A stretch of DNA of 64,000 nt from Paraburkholderia sejongensis (lineage in GTDB: Bacteria; Pseudomonadota; Gammaproteobacteria; Burkholderiales; Burkholderiaceae). Below are positions 53,492-62,388 of the stretch, one piece after another; the stretch's first letter is position 1; every line of letters begins with the position of its first letter. The notes beneath the pieces are model-generated. The model had not been told where the DNA came from. It ran no database searches and worked only from the letters and a program-made list of their open reading frames with translations. The DNA is taken from contig NZ_JAJITD010000002.1 in the NCBI RefSeq assembly GCF_020880815.1, positions 372,001-436,000 on the forward strand, in the 5' to 3' direction. Both the position numbers and the translations under genes were made by a program.

Positions 53492-53728
53492 TCAAATCAG
53501 CTGGAGCAATCCGATCTGCCTCGCGTACCTCGCCAGCTCGGCTTCCGTATCGAGGCCGAGCTTGCGCATCGCGGTGCGCTTGTGCGTGCTGACCGTCTTG
53601 ACGCTGCAGTGCAGACGCGCGGCGATCTCACGCACCGGCAGGCCTTGCGCATAGAGCTGGAACACTTCCCACTCGCGCGCGCTCATCGAGCCGTCGTGCG
53701 GCGACAGTGCGACTTGCAGTTTTCTCAT
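53492..53728 (-). CDS. Stand-alone LuxR/GerE-type helix-turn-helix protein
   Basis: The 78-residue protein consists almost entirely of a LuxR-type DNA-binding domain: MSAREWEVFQLYAQGLPVRE, then IAARLHCSVKTVSTHKRTAM and RKLGLDTEAELARYAR. It has no receiver or ligand domain. ATG 53728 (MRKLQVALSPHDG) is chosen; an earlier start adds 13 polar residues. It lies downstream of the response regulator gene and upstream of aqpZ on the same strand. It may be an accessory DNA-binding protein or antagonist of the regulator; this is inference. Confidence 0.82.
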   Translation of the reverse strand: MRKLQVALSPHDGSMSAREWEVFQLYAQGLPVREIAARLHCSVKTVSTHKRTAMRKLGLDTEAELARYARQIGLLQLI

Positions 53729-53922
53729 GCGTTGTCTTGTTCTTTCTTTTTGTTGCGTTGCCGGCAAGCCCTGCTACCCGCAACGGAGCATCCCCGAATC
53801 CTGTCGACAACGATGCTGGCGCGTGCGCGCGCCGCCCGCTATGGGTGACGGTCATTGGGGGCGGTTATTGGTGGTGGCGGTCGAGGACCGTCCTCGCCGC
53901 CGCTGAGCCGGTGAAGCGCCGT

Positions 53923-54597
53923 TCAGGACTCGCGCTCGCGCCAGTGAAACAGCATCCCGTTGCTGCGGATCCGCGAAAACAGCGCGGCTTCGTCGCGCAC
54001 GCCGAGCCGCGCCATCGCTTCACGCTTCTGATTGGCGACCGCGCGACGCCGGCAGCCGAGCGCCAGCGCAATCTCGTCGATAGTCTCGCCGTCGACCAGC
54101 CGGCGCAGAATCTCGCTCTGCCGTTTGGTCAGCAGCAGCGCGCCGACCAGCATGCTGCCGTCCCGATAGGCGCGCTCGAGCGCCACGCTCATCGACGGGC
54201 TCAGGTGACGCCCCCCGCGCGCGCACGCGCGAATCGCGTCGGGCAGTTCGGCGAGCGAGTCGCTTTTGCTGTACAGACTGACGGTGCCGTCCGCGGCGAC
54301 CGTGCGCAGGATCGCGGGGTTGGTCTGCGCGGTCATCACCAGCAGGCGCAGCGCGGGCCGCGTGTTGCGGATGCGCTTGATCAGGTCCACACCGTCCTCC
54401 TCGACGCCGGGGGTCTCCGGCATCGACAGGTCGACGACCAGCACGTCGCACGGCGTGCGCAGCAGCAGCGCGAGCAACGCGGTGGGCGTGGGCGCTTCGC
54501 CGACGATGGAAATATCCTTGCAAGCCGCCAGCGTCGATCTGAAGCCCAGCAGTGCGAAGGGATGGTCGTCAGCCAGAATGATTCGAAGATTCGCCAC
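53923..54597 (-). CDS. NarL/BvgA-type response regulator
   Basis: The 224-residue regulator has a receiver domain starting LRIILADDHPFALLGF (acidic pair DD) with the phospho-acceptor Asp in DVLVVDLSMPETPG, then a conserved Thr/Lys region MTAQ and LYSKSDS. The C-terminal LuxR-type HTH is LTKRQSEILRRLVDGETIDE, then IALALGCRRRAVANQKREAM. The start is GTG at 54597. It is the obvious cognate partner for the BvgS-like kinase 1.5 kb downstream, by position and family. Confidence 0.87.
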   Translation of the reverse strand: MANLRIILADDHPFALLGFRSTLAACKDISIVGEAPTPTALLALLLRTPCDVLVVDLSMPETPGVEEDGVDLIKRIRNTRPALRLLVMTAQTNPAILRTVAADGTVSLYSKSDSLAELPDAIRACARGGRHLSPSMSVALERAYRDGSMLVGALLLTKRQSEILRRLVDGETIDEIALALGCRRRAVANQKREAMARLGVRDEAALFSRIRSNGMLFHWRERES

Positions 54598-54824
54598 GAT
54601 TGTTCTCGCTCGTTGTCAGAGGTGGGTTAGCGCGCAGGCAGCGCCGCGTGATCCGCGCACGACGCCGCTGCCGCCCCGCAGCCAGGCGCTGGCGGGCAAG
54701 CCATCACATCACCCTGACACCGTCGCGGCAATCGGAACGATCCTATGTCGCTGCAAACAACTGTTAATTACGGAGGACTGCCGGGCGGCGGGCAGCGGCT
54801 CACGAGCGGTGCCGCTTGCCGCCC

Positions 54825-54890
54825 TACCGTCCGCCGTACCGGCCGCGATACCGGCCGCGATACCGTTCGCTGTACCGTCCGCGGTACAGC
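54825..54890. repeat. Short GGTAYCG repeats and hairpin after the MFS gene
   Basis: Two adjacent GATACCGGCC/GCGATACCG-type 12-bp repeats lie around 54836-54866. A perfect 9-bp stem GCTGTACCG / CGGTACAGC with loop TCCG follows at 54869-54890, just beyond the MFS stop. No T-run is present. The rest of the 54598-54893 gap shows no gene and must hold the response-regulator promoter. Confidence 0.55.
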
Positions 54891-54893
54891 GCG

Positions 54894-56309
54894 TCAGACC
54901 CGCGCGGCCCGCATCGCGCATGCCGCCGCCGCGGCCGGCAACACCGGCCACGCGAGCAACGCACAGGCGCTCGCGAGCGCCCACACCAACGGCCACGCCC
55001 CTATCGACAGCAACGCCGGAATCGCGAGCGGCGTCAGAAACAGCGTGAGAAACACGCAGGTATTGCCCATCGCGAGCGCGGTGCCCGCGCGGCGGGTGCC
55101 GGCGAGCGTCGCGAGTTCCGTGAACGCGACGCCGTGCCATGCCGACGCGCTGACCCCGCCGAGCACGAGCAGCACGGCGAACGGCACGACGCTCATGCCG
55201 CGATGCAGGCCGGCGAGACCGGTCGCCAGCGCGAGCACTGCGAACAGCAGCGCGGTCAGCAGACTGCAGGCCCGCATATACGCGCGGCGATTGCCGCGCC
55301 GGTCGGTCCATGCGCCGCTCCAGACCCGCGCGACCGCGGCGCCGGTCTGCACCGCGGCCATCGTCGCGCTGATCGCGAACACGCCGGCGCGGCCGAAGTC
55401 GTGCAGAAACACAGTGCCGAACGTGATCACCGCGATCTGCGGCACGCACAGCGCGCCGGCGCCGAGCGCGACGCGCCAGATCGACAGTTCGCGCAGCGGC
55501 GAGCGGGTGCCGGATGGCGCCGCAGCCGCATTCGCCGGCGCGGCGCTTGCCGGCCGCTGCGCGCCGTGCGACGGCTTCGAAATGTTGTGCGCCGTTTTCG
55601 GCCGATCTGCCGCCGCAGAGCGTTGCACCGCATTGCGGCCACGCGTCACGTTCGAAACTTCCGCGGCCGCGTCATCCGCTGGCGCGGGTTCGTGCAACCA
55701 CCGCCACGCAAACCACGCGGTCACCGCGCAGGCCACCGCGAGCACCGCATACGCGCTGGCAAACCCGTAACGCGACGCGAGCAGCGGCAGCACCAGCGCA
55801 CCGAGTCCGCCGCCCGCCGGCACCGCGGTCTGCCGGATGCTCATCGCGAGGCCGCGTTCGCCCTCGCGGAACCACGCCATCACCGCCCGGCCGCTCGAGC
55901 CATTGACGCTGCCGCCGAGCAGTCCGACCAGCAGCAGTCCGAGCGCCAGCATGCTCATGCCCGGCACATAACCGGAGCCCGGCGACACGAACAACGCGAG
56001 ACCGGCGAGCGCCGCGGCCGTCGACAGCAAGCCGAGCAGCAACACCCGCCGATCGCCCCAACGGTCGGTCAGCAGCCCCCACGGCAGTTCGCTCACCGCA
56101 ATGCCGAGACCCAGCATGCCGAGCACCAGACCAAGTTCATGGTTGCCCAGGTGGTAGCCCGAACGCAAAAACACCGCAGTGGTCGGGATGCCCGAAAACG
56201 CCGCCGAAAAGCTCGCGTTCGCGGCAAAGCCGACGCCCAGCACTTTCCACCGATGCTGCACGCCAAATTGGCGGGAACCGCCCGGCGCCGTCAAAAACAC
56301 CTTGTTCAT
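54894..56309 (-). CDS. MFS transporter, 12 helices, substrate unknown
   Basis: The 471-residue inner-membrane protein has about 12 hydrophobic helices. A central polar loop of about 70 residues (AAADRPKTAHNISKPSHGA) separates the two halves. Motif A-like GLLTDRWGDRRVLL follows helix 2 and is mirrored by SGAWTDRRGNRRAYM in the second half. ATG 56309 is preceded by GGAGGG. It is divergent from a LysR regulator 95 bp away, its probable controller. Substrate cannot be inferred; a nitrate/cyanate or organic-anion family resemblance is possible. Confidence 0.82.
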   Translation of the reverse strand: MNKVFLTAPGGSRQFGVQHRWKVLGVGFAANASFSAAFSGIPTTAVFLRSGYHLGNHELGLVLGMLGLGIAVSELPWGLLTDRWGDRRVLLLGLLSTAAALAGLALFVSPGSGYVPGMSMLALGLLLVGLLGGSVNGSSGRAVMAWFREGERGLAMSIRQTAVPAGGGLGALVLPLLASRYGFASAYAVLAVACAVTAWFAWRWLHEPAPADDAAAEVSNVTRGRNAVQRSAAADRPKTAHNISKPSHGAQRPASAAPANAAAAPSGTRSPLRELSIWRVALGAGALCVPQIAVITFGTVFLHDFGRAGVFAISATMAAVQTGAAVARVWSGAWTDRRGNRRAYMRACSLLTALLFAVLALATGLAGLHRGMSVVPFAVLLVLGGVSASAWHGVAFTELATLAGTRRAGTALAMGNTCVFLTLFLTPLAIPALLSIGAWPLVWALASACALLAWPVLPAAAAACAMRAARV

Positions 56310-56388
56310 TACACCCTCCGCAAATGATTCGGAGGTATGCTACGGCTGGGCTTTCCATCGGAAAAGCCGGAAATTCAGATCTAACATA

Positions 56389-56401
56389 TCGGAATATCCG
56401 A
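56389..56401. promoter_or_regulatory. Inverted repeat at the LysR start, likely autoregulatory site
   Basis: TCGGA-ATA-TCCGA lies 4 bp upstream of the LysR ATG in the divergent 95-bp gap. A second hairpin-like pair, GGCTTTCC/GGAAAAGCC, lies at about 56349-56369. Occupancy by the LysR protein could repress its own translation start region and control the MFS gene. Confidence 0.45.
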
Positions 56402-56404
56402 ATC

Positions 56405-57295
56405 ATGAGTCAACGCGGTTTCGATTTCGCCCAGCTGCGCACCTTCGTCGCGGTCGCCGACTCGGGCAGCGTGTCGGCGGGCGCCGAGCGGGTGTTCCTG
56501 TCGCAGTCGTCGGTCAGCGAGCAGTTGAAGAAGCTCGAGGAGCGCGCCGGCCAGCCGCTGTTCGTGCGCGGCCGCCAGGGCGTCAGCACGACGCCGGCCG
56601 GCGCGCGTCTGCTCGAACACGCGCGCCGTATCCTCGCGATGAACGAAGCGGCGTTCGACGACCTGCAGGGTCGCGCGCTCGACGGCGAGCTGCGCATCGC
56701 AATCACCGACTACTACCGCCCGCACGACATCGCGCGAATCCTCAAGACGTTCTCGGAGCAGCATCCGCGGCTGAAGCTGCATGTGACCGTGCTGCCGAGC
56801 ACGGTGATCGATAGCGGCGCGCAGGATCACGCGTCGTTCGACATCGGTTTGTCGGCGCGCCTCGTCAGCGGCCCGGGCGCTGCGCGCGCCGCCGCGGGCA
56901 GCCGCGCCGCCAGCACCGCGGTACGGCGCGAAAAACTGTTGTGGGCCAGCGCCGCCGATGCCGATTCGCGCCCCGCCGCGCCGTATCAACTGGTGCTGCT
57001 GCCGACCACCTGCCAGTTGCAGCGCTTCGTCGTCAGGCTGCTCGACGAACACAAGGTCGCGTACGTGGTGTCGCATTCGGCGTCGGGCGTCGCGGGTTTG
57101 CAGCTCGCGTTGAAAGCAGGGCTCGGCATTTCCTGTCTGAACGAGTCGTCGCTCGGCGGCGGCGTCGTCGCGTGCGGGGCCAACATCGGTTTGCCCGCGC
57201 TGCCGGCGCTCGAATTTCATCTGCTGCCGGCGCGCGCCGGCGAGAGCGAACTCGTCGGCAATGCGCGCGAAGCGTTGCGGCGGCTGTTCGCGTAA
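56405..57295 (+). CDS. LysR-family transcriptional regulator
   Basis: The 296-residue protein has an N-terminal winged HTH: FAQLRTFVAVADSGSVSAGA, then ERVFLSQSSVSEQLKKLEER. The effector domain follows with ELRIAITDYYRPHDIARIL and SGVAGLQLALKAGLGISCLN. An Ala/Ser-rich insert occurs around residue 165 (AARAAAGSRAAS). ATG 56405 (MSQRGFDFAQLR) is chosen over an earlier frame start. It is divergent from the MFS gene, so it is the likely regulator of that transporter. Confidence 0.88.
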   Translation: MSQRGFDFAQLRTFVAVADSGSVSAGAERVFLSQSSVSEQLKKLEERAGQPLFVRGRQGVSTTPAGARLLEHARRILAMNEAAFDDLQGRALDGELRIAITDYYRPHDIARILKTFSEQHPRLKLHVTVLPSTVIDSGAQDHASFDIGLSARLVSGPGAARAAAGSRAASTAVRREKLLWASAADADSRPAAPYQLVLLPTTCQLQRFVVRLLDEHKVAYVVSHSASGVAGLQLALKAGLGISCLNESSLGGGVVACGANIGLPALPALEFHLLPARAGESELVGNAREALRRLFA

Positions 57296-57887
57296 CGCGC
57301 AATGCGCGGCAATCCGCGAAATCACTGAAATGCGAATGCGGTGTCAAACGCACGCCAAATCGAATGCGAATCAAACTCGTTGAAATGCATTAAACAATTA
57401 CATTCGCGTGACGTATCGATGTCACGCAGTTATTTCGGGCATTGCCGATAACTTCGGCCATAACAAAGGCCCACTTTCTTTAGCTTTCGCCTATGGGCAC
57501 CGGCAATTAGCGCAGTGTCTGTTTCCGCCCTAAACTCTATTGACGCCTCCGTTGAATTGCTGCACCCTGCTACTCGCTGCCACGCATTCGAGCCTCTCAT
57601 GCGTCGCCGTCGCACCCGAAAATCGCCGTCCCCCACGCGCATTTAGCACGGAACGTTGTCGCAGATCAGTTTTTTAGCACTTCGCCGCCCGAATAAGTCC
57701 GTTTCGATTAGCTGTTAATGCACGTACTAGCGCGGATCCAAACGCAGCGCCAAATGCAGATACAAGCGCAAGTGCAATAAAGCAAAGCTGGCAGACCTTC
57801 ATGCGCCGTTTGCTGAATCGTCACGCAACCGGCATTCGCGCATGAAGCATTAATCGACCAGGCAGAACGTTCCCCACGAGGCCCGGT
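57296..57887. other. AT-richer intergenic region upstream of the oxidase operon
   Basis: About 590 bp, visibly lower in GC than the flanks, without a credible gene. It holds a 7-bp perfect inverted repeat GCGTGAC-N8-GTCACGC (57406-57427) and a small GCCGA/TCGGC hairpin near 57444. It must contain the promoter of the oxidase operon. I see no classical FNR/ANR box. Confidence 0.5.
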
Positions 57888-58616
57888 GTGTATCGCAGAG
57901 CTATCGGATCGTCGATTCTGTTGGTGCTGTGCGTGCTTCAGCTGCTGGGCAGCGGCGCCGCGCGTGCCGCGGCGGACCCGGCGCCCGTCACGATGCCCGC
58001 GGAGATGGACAAGCGCGTGCGCGCATGCACGTCGTGCCACGGCGTCGAGGGCCAGGGCCGCAACAACGACTACTTCCCGCGCATCGCCGGCAAGCCGGCC
58101 GAGTATCTCTTCAACCAGTTGATCGCATTTCGCGACGGCGGCCGCACCTATCCGCCGATGGGCTATCTGCTCGCCTTCCTGCCGGACGACTACCTGCGCC
58201 AGATCGCCCGGTATTTCGCCGACCTGCAGCCGCCCTACCCCGAATCCGATCACACCGAGGTGGCGCCCAAACTGCTCGCCGCCGGCCAGCAACTGGTGAT
58301 GCACGGCGATCCCGCGCGCAAGATCCCGGCCTGCATCGCGTGTCACGGCGAGCGCATGACCGGCACGCAGCCGGGCATTCCGGGGCTGCTCGGGCTGCAC
58401 GCGAGCTATATCGCCGGACAGATGGGCACCTGGCGCTCCGGCACGCGTCACGCGATCGCGCCGGACTGCATGCGCACCATCGCGCTGAAGCTGAACGACA
58501 ACGACATCGCCGCGGTATCGCACTGGCTCGCGCGCCAGCCGCGCCCGGCCGATCCCCGGCCCGCACCGGCATCCGCGCAGCGGCTGCCTCTCGCTTGCGG
58601 GAGCCAACCGCAATGA
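57888..58616 (+). CDS. Diheme c-type cytochrome (c4-like), exported
   Basis: The 242-residue protein has a signal peptide (ILLVLCVLQLLGSGAARAAA) and two heme-binding motifs, CTSCH at residues 47-51 and CIACH in the second half, each in a cytochrome c4-like domain (RIAGKPAEYLFNQLIAFRDG). The start is GTG at 57888 behind GAGG. It probably shuttles electrons in the periplasm to the oxidase encoded downstream. Its TGA overlaps the next ATG (ATGA). Confidence 0.87.
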   Translation: MYRRAIGSSILLVLCVLQLLGSGAARAAADPAPVTMPAEMDKRVRACTSCHGVEGQGRNNDYFPRIAGKPAEYLFNQLIAFRDGGRTYPPMGYLLAFLPDDYLRQIARYFADLQPPYPESDHTEVAPKLLAAGQQLVMHGDPARKIPACIACHGERMTGTQPGIPGLLGLHASYIAGQMGTWRSGTRHAIAPDCMRTIALKLNDNDIAAVSHWLARQPRPADPRPAPASAQRLPLACGSQPQ

Positions 58617-59953
58617 AGCCGACTCTTCGCCAAGCTGGCCTGCCGCGCCGCGCACGCACCGTCAACCTTGTCGCCGCCGGCGTGCTGGTGCTCGCACAAC
58701 TGCTGCACGCATCGCTGCTGAGCAGCGCGCAGGCGGCCACCGCGACGCAGCCCTCGGAAAGCACTCAAACGGCGGCCGCGGCTGCTCCCGACAATCGCCC
58801 CGAGATCGTCAAGCGCGGCGAATACCTGGCGCGCGCCGGCGACTGCATCGCCTGTCACACCGCGCCGCGCGGCCGGCTGTTCGCCGGCGGCCTCGCGATG
58901 GAAACGCCGTTCGGCACGCTCTTTTCGCCGAACATCACGCCGGACCCGCAGTACGGGATCGGCACGTGGAGCGAGGAAGCGTTCTTCAAGATGCTGCGCA
59001 CCGGCCTGCGGCCGGACGGCTCGCCGCTCTACCCGGCGATGCCGATCGCGCAGTACACCAAGGTCACGCGCGAGGACTCCAACGCGATCTTCGCATTCCT
59101 CAGGAGCATCGAGCCGGTGCGGCAGCCGAACCGCAAGCACACGCTGCGCTTTCCGTACAACAAGCGCGAGTTGCTGTACGGCTGGCGCGCGCTGTATTTC
59201 CGCGAAGGCGAATTCCAGCCCGATCCGGCCCAATCGGTCGAGTGGAATCGCGGCGCGTATCTGGTCCAGGGGCTTGGTCACTGCACGATGTGCCACACGC
59301 GCATCAACATGCTCGGCGGCTCGTCGGAGCGCGAGCAGTTCGCCGGCGGGCTGATTCCGGTGCAGAACTGGTATGCGCCGTCGCTGACTTCGGACAAGGA
59401 CGGCGGCCTCGGCGACTGGACCATCGATGACATCGTCGATCTGTTGCAGGCCGGGGTATCGAAGCGCGGCGCGGTCTACGGGCCGATGGCCGAAGTCACC
59501 TATCACAGCCTGCAGTACCTGACCGACGAAGACGTCCGCGCGATGGCCGTCTATCTGAAATCGCTGCCCGACGTGCGCGGCCGCAAGAGCGGCCCGAGCG
59601 CGACGCCCGACCCGAAGGTCTTCGCGCTCGGCAAGCAGATCTACGCGGATAAATGCGCGATCTGCCACGGCGAGAACGGCGAGGGCGAGCTGCCGCACTA
59701 CCCGCCGCTCGCGGCCAACCAGTCGATCGAAATGGACTCGGCGGTCAATCCGATCCGGATCGTGCTGAACGGCGGTTTTCCGCCGGCCACGAAGCGCAAT
59801 CCGCATCCGTACGGAATGCCGCCGTTCGCCCAGGAGTTGAACGACGAGGAGGCGGCCGCGGTAGTCACCTTCATCCGCACCGCGTGGGGCAATCACGGCC
59901 AGCCGGTGACGGCTCGCGAGGTCAACGAGTTGCGCAAGGCGCCGCTGCACTGA
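58613..59953 (+). CDS. Triheme c-type cytochrome, AdhB/gluconate dehydrogenase cytochrome-subunit type
   Basis: The 446-residue exported protein has a signal peptide of about 40 residues ending SSAQA, then three cytochrome c domains with CIACH, CTMCH and CAICH. Conserved segments METPFGTLFSPNITPDPQYG and AMPIAQYTKVTREDSNAIFA are characteristic of the cytochrome subunits of membrane-bound alcohol, sorbitol or gluconate dehydrogenases. No dehydrogenase subunit is adjacent, so here it may feed the terminal oxidase directly. It overlaps the preceding gene by four bases. Confidence 0.88.
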   Translation: MKPTLRQAGLPRRARTVNLVAAGVLVLAQLLHASLLSSAQAATATQPSESTQTAAAAAPDNRPEIVKRGEYLARAGDCIACHTAPRGRLFAGGLAMETPFGTLFSPNITPDPQYGIGTWSEEAFFKMLRTGLRPDGSPLYPAMPIAQYTKVTREDSNAIFAFLRSIEPVRQPNRKHTLRFPYNKRELLYGWRALYFREGEFQPDPAQSVEWNRGAYLVQGLGHCTMCHTRINMLGGSSEREQFAGGLIPVQNWYAPSLTSDKDGGLGDWTIDDIVDLLQAGVSKRGAVYGPMAEVTYHSLQYLTDEDVRAMAVYLKSLPDVRGRKSGPSATPDPKVFALGKQIYADKCAICHGENGEGELPHYPPLAANQSIEMDSAVNPIRIVLNGGFPPATKRNPHPYGMPPFAQELNDEEAAAVVTFIRTAWGNHGQPVTAREVNELRKAPLH

Positions 59954-60027
59954 CGCGCGCAGTGACATACAAGACCGCGCGCAGCCTCGCAGCACTGTCT
60001 GAAGCGCCGTACTGGAGAACCATCGAG

Positions 60028-60204
60028 ATGGAAGCGAACGACCCGCACAGCGCCGCCCCGCCGACCGACGACGAAGTCGAACGCGTGGTGCGGGCCGGCC
60101 CCGGCGGCGCCATCGCGCTGGCCGGCGTCGCCACGGTGATCATGATGGCGATCTGGTTCGCGTTCTACTTTTTCGCGTTTTTACCGCGCGGCATCATTCA
60201 CTGA
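60028..60204 (+). CDS. Small single-helix subunit, cytochrome ba3 oxidase subunit IIa-like
   Basis: The 58-residue protein has an acidic N-terminus (DPHSAAPPTDDEVERVV) and one membrane helix (IALAGVATVIMMAIWFAFYF, then FAFLPRG). Its position just before subunit II and its size match the CoxIIa subunit of ba3 oxidases. ATG 60028 is used; no strong ribosome-binding site is visible. It ends 2 bp before the subunit II start. Family assignment rests on context and topology. Confidence 0.68.
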   Translation: MEANDPHSAAPPTDDEVERVVRAGPGGAIALAGVATVIMMAIWFAFYFFAFLPRGIIH

Positions 60205-60206
60205 CC

Positions 60207-60776
60207 ATGTCGACCGACTCCAATCACCCGGACAGCGGCCACGCGGTCGCGCTGCGCGCCGAGCGGCGCTGGGCCATCTACGCAAGCGCGCTGATCGTGC
60301 TGATGCTCGCGATCATCGTGTTTTCCGGCGTGCACTGGGCGATGATGCCGCCGTCGCGCGTCGAGACCATCGATCCGGCGCGCCTGCAACTGTCGGGCGA
60401 ATTCGTCGAAGACAACCTGGGCAGCGCGGTGCAGCCCGACGGCTCGGTGCTCGTGCGGTTCATCGCGCAGCAGTATTCGTTCACGCCGCAATGCCTGCTG
60501 GTGCCGGCCGACACGCCGATCACGATCCGCACCACCAGCGCGGACGTCGTGCACGGCCTCGTGATCGCCGACACCAACATCAACACGATGGTCGTGCCCG
60601 GCTACGTGGCGACGCTGAACGCGCGCTTCGACCGCCCCGCCGAGCACGTGATGCCGTGCCACGAGTTCTGCGGCTTCGGTCACCAGACCATGTGGGCGCA
60701 CGTGAAAGTGATCGATAAAGCCGCCTTCTTCGAGCAGGCCAAACAATCACGGAGGCTGAGCTGTGTTCCACGCTAA
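60207..60776 (+). CDS. ba3-type cytochrome c oxidase subunit II (CuA)
   Basis: The 189-residue protein has a single N-terminal membrane helix (residues 24-46) and a periplasmic cupredoxin domain. The CuA ligands are intact: His116, Cys151, Cys155, His159 and Met162 in MPCHEFCGFGHQTMW. Having one rather than two helices is typical of the B-family (ba3). It accepts electrons from cytochrome c. The gene overlaps the start of subunit I. Confidence 0.9.
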   Translation: MSTDSNHPDSGHAVALRAERRWAIYASALIVLMLAIIVFSGVHWAMMPPSRVETIDPARLQLSGEFVEDNLGSAVQPDGSVLVRFIAQQYSFTPQCLLVPADTPITIRTTSADVVHGLVIADTNINTMVVPGYVATLNARFDRPAEHVMPCHEFCGFGHQTMWAHVKVIDKAAFFEQAKQSRRLSCVPR

Positions 60777-62388
60777 GCGACTCGTTCTCGCGCATTTCTG
60801 GCTCGCCTTCATCACGTTCGCGATCGCGCTGTGCCTGGGCGCCTGGCAGATGGTGGTGCGCAGCCCGCTCGCGCCGTGGATCGGCGACCCCGAGTTGTAC
60901 TACCGGTCGGTGACCGCGCACGGCTCGGTGATGGCCTACGTGATGCCGACCCTGGTCGCGATGGGCTTCGGCTACGCGATCGTCGAACTCGCGCTCGCGC
61001 AGCGCCTCGTCGGCCTCAAATGGGCGTGGGCCGCGTTCTACCTGCTGCTGGTCGGCGCGGTGATGGCGATGGCGCCAGTCGCGCTCGGCAAGGCGTCGGT
61101 GCTGTACACGTTCTATCCGCCGATGATTGGCAGTCCGTTCTATTACCTCGGCGTCGTGCTGGTGGTGGTCGGCTCGTGGATCTGGGTCGCGCTGATGCAC
61201 GTGAATCTGCGCATCTGGAAGCGCGCGAACCCCGGCAAGCCGGTGCCGCTCGCGATGTTCGCGAACGTGGCCGGCGCGTATCTGTGGGCGTGGACCGCGG
61301 TCGGCGCGGCGCTCGAAATCCTGTTCCAGATCCTGCCGGTTGCGCTCGGCTTCGCCCATACGATCGACGCCGGCCTCGCGCGCCTGCTGTTCTCGTGGAC
61401 GCTGCACGCGATCGTCTACTTCTGGCTGTTCCCCGCCTACATCGCGTATTACACGCTGGTGCCGCGCGCGATCGGCGGACGGCTGTACAGCGATTCGATG
61501 GCGCGCGTGTCGTTCATTCTGTTTCTCGTGTTCGCGATGCCGATCGGCATCCACCATCTGTTCGTCGATCCGCAGGTCGGCGCCGGCTTCAAGTTCGTGC
61601 ACGCGGTGTTCACCGGGATGGTGTCGGTGCCGACGCTGCTGACCGTGTTCACGATCTGCGCATCGGTCGAAATCGCCGGCCGGCTGCGCGGCGGCAAAGG
61701 CGCGTTCGGCTGGATCGCCGCGTTGCCGTGGCGCAATCCGATGATGCTGGTGGTCGCGTTTTCGTTCGTGATGCTTGGCTTCGGCGGCGCGGGCGGGCTG
61801 ATCAACATGAGCTATCAGCTGAACTCGACCGTGCACAACACGCAGTGGGTGACCGGCCACTTCCATCTGATCTTCGGCGGCGCGATCGTGATCATGTACT
61901 TCGCGATTGCGTACGAACTGTGGCCGCAGCTGACCGGCCGCGCGATCGTCGCGGCGAAGCTGATACGCACGCAACTGTGGCTGTGGTTCATCGGCATGAT
62001 GGTCGTGACGCTCCCGTGGCATTGGGTCGGTCTGCTCGGCGCGCCGCGCCGGATGGCCTACTACGACTATGCGATGAGCGGCGTCGCGGGACAGGGGTTC
62101 TGGGTCGGGGTATCGGCGGTCGGCGGCCTGATCCTGTTGGTGTCGGGACTGCTGTTCATCTACATCCTCGCGAAGTCGCAATTCGGCCCGGTCGTGCAGC
62201 CGCAGGCGTTCCGCTTCGCGAGCGCAGCGCAGCCGGTCGAGCGCGTGCCGGTCGCGCTCAACAGCTTCGGCTTGTGGGTCGCGCTGATGATCGGGCTGAC
62301 GGTCGTCAACTACAGCGTGCCGATCCTGCAATTGCTCAGACTGCCGCAGACGTCGGTGCCGGCGGTCGTCATCGGAGCGCAGCGATGA
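60763..62388 (+). CDS. ba3-type cytochrome c oxidase subunit I
   Basis: The 541-residue protein has about 12-13 membrane helices. Ligands inferred by position: His53 and His368 (low-spin heme), His366 (high-spin heme), CuB at His215, His264 and His265, and the cross-linked Tyr219 in LHAIVYFWLFPAY. The Tyr placed four residues after the first CuB His and the lack of the A-family D-channel pattern mark a B-type, proton-pumping ba3 oxidase. The start is GTG at 60763 behind GGAGG, overlapping subunit II by 14 bases. Confidence 0.92.
   Translation: MFHAKRLVLAHFWLAFITFAIALCLGAWQMVVRSPLAPWIGDPELYYRSVTAHGSVMAYVMPTLVAMGFGYAIVELALAQRLVGLKWAWAAFYLLLVGAVMAMAPVALGKASVLYTFYPPMIGSPFYYLGVVLVVVGSWIWVALMHVNLRIWKRANPGKPVPLAMFANVAGAYLWAWTAVGAALEILFQILPVALGFAHTIDAGLARLLFSWTLHAIVYFWLFPAYIAYYTLVPRAIGGRLYSDSMARVSFILFLVFAMPIGIHHLFVDPQVGAGFKFVHAVFTGMVSVPTLLTVFTICASVEIAGRLRGGKGAFGWIAALPWRNPMMLVVAFSFVMLGFGGAGGLINMSYQLNSTVHNTQWVTGHFHLIFGGAIVIMYFAIAYELWPQLTGRAIVAAKLIRTQLWLWFIGMMVVTLPWHWVGLLGAPRRMAYYDYAMSGVAGQGFWVGVSAVGGLILLVSGLLFIYILAKSQFGPVVQPQAFRFASAAQPVERVPVALNSFGLWVALMIGLTVVNYSVPILQLLRLPQTSVPAVVIGAQR

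Noticed and set aside
53211..53495. Minus-strand 94-codon frame (TTG start) between the HTH gene and aqpZ with a hydrophobic segment
   Set aside because: Third-position GC is well below that of neighbouring genes, there is no clear ribosome-binding site, and the sequence is Arg-rich without family character. It could be real only if conserved.
57436..57470. FNR/ANR-type box upstream of the oxidase operon
   Set aside because: The ATTGCCGATAACTTCGGC patch lacks the TTGAT-N4-ATCAA arrangement.
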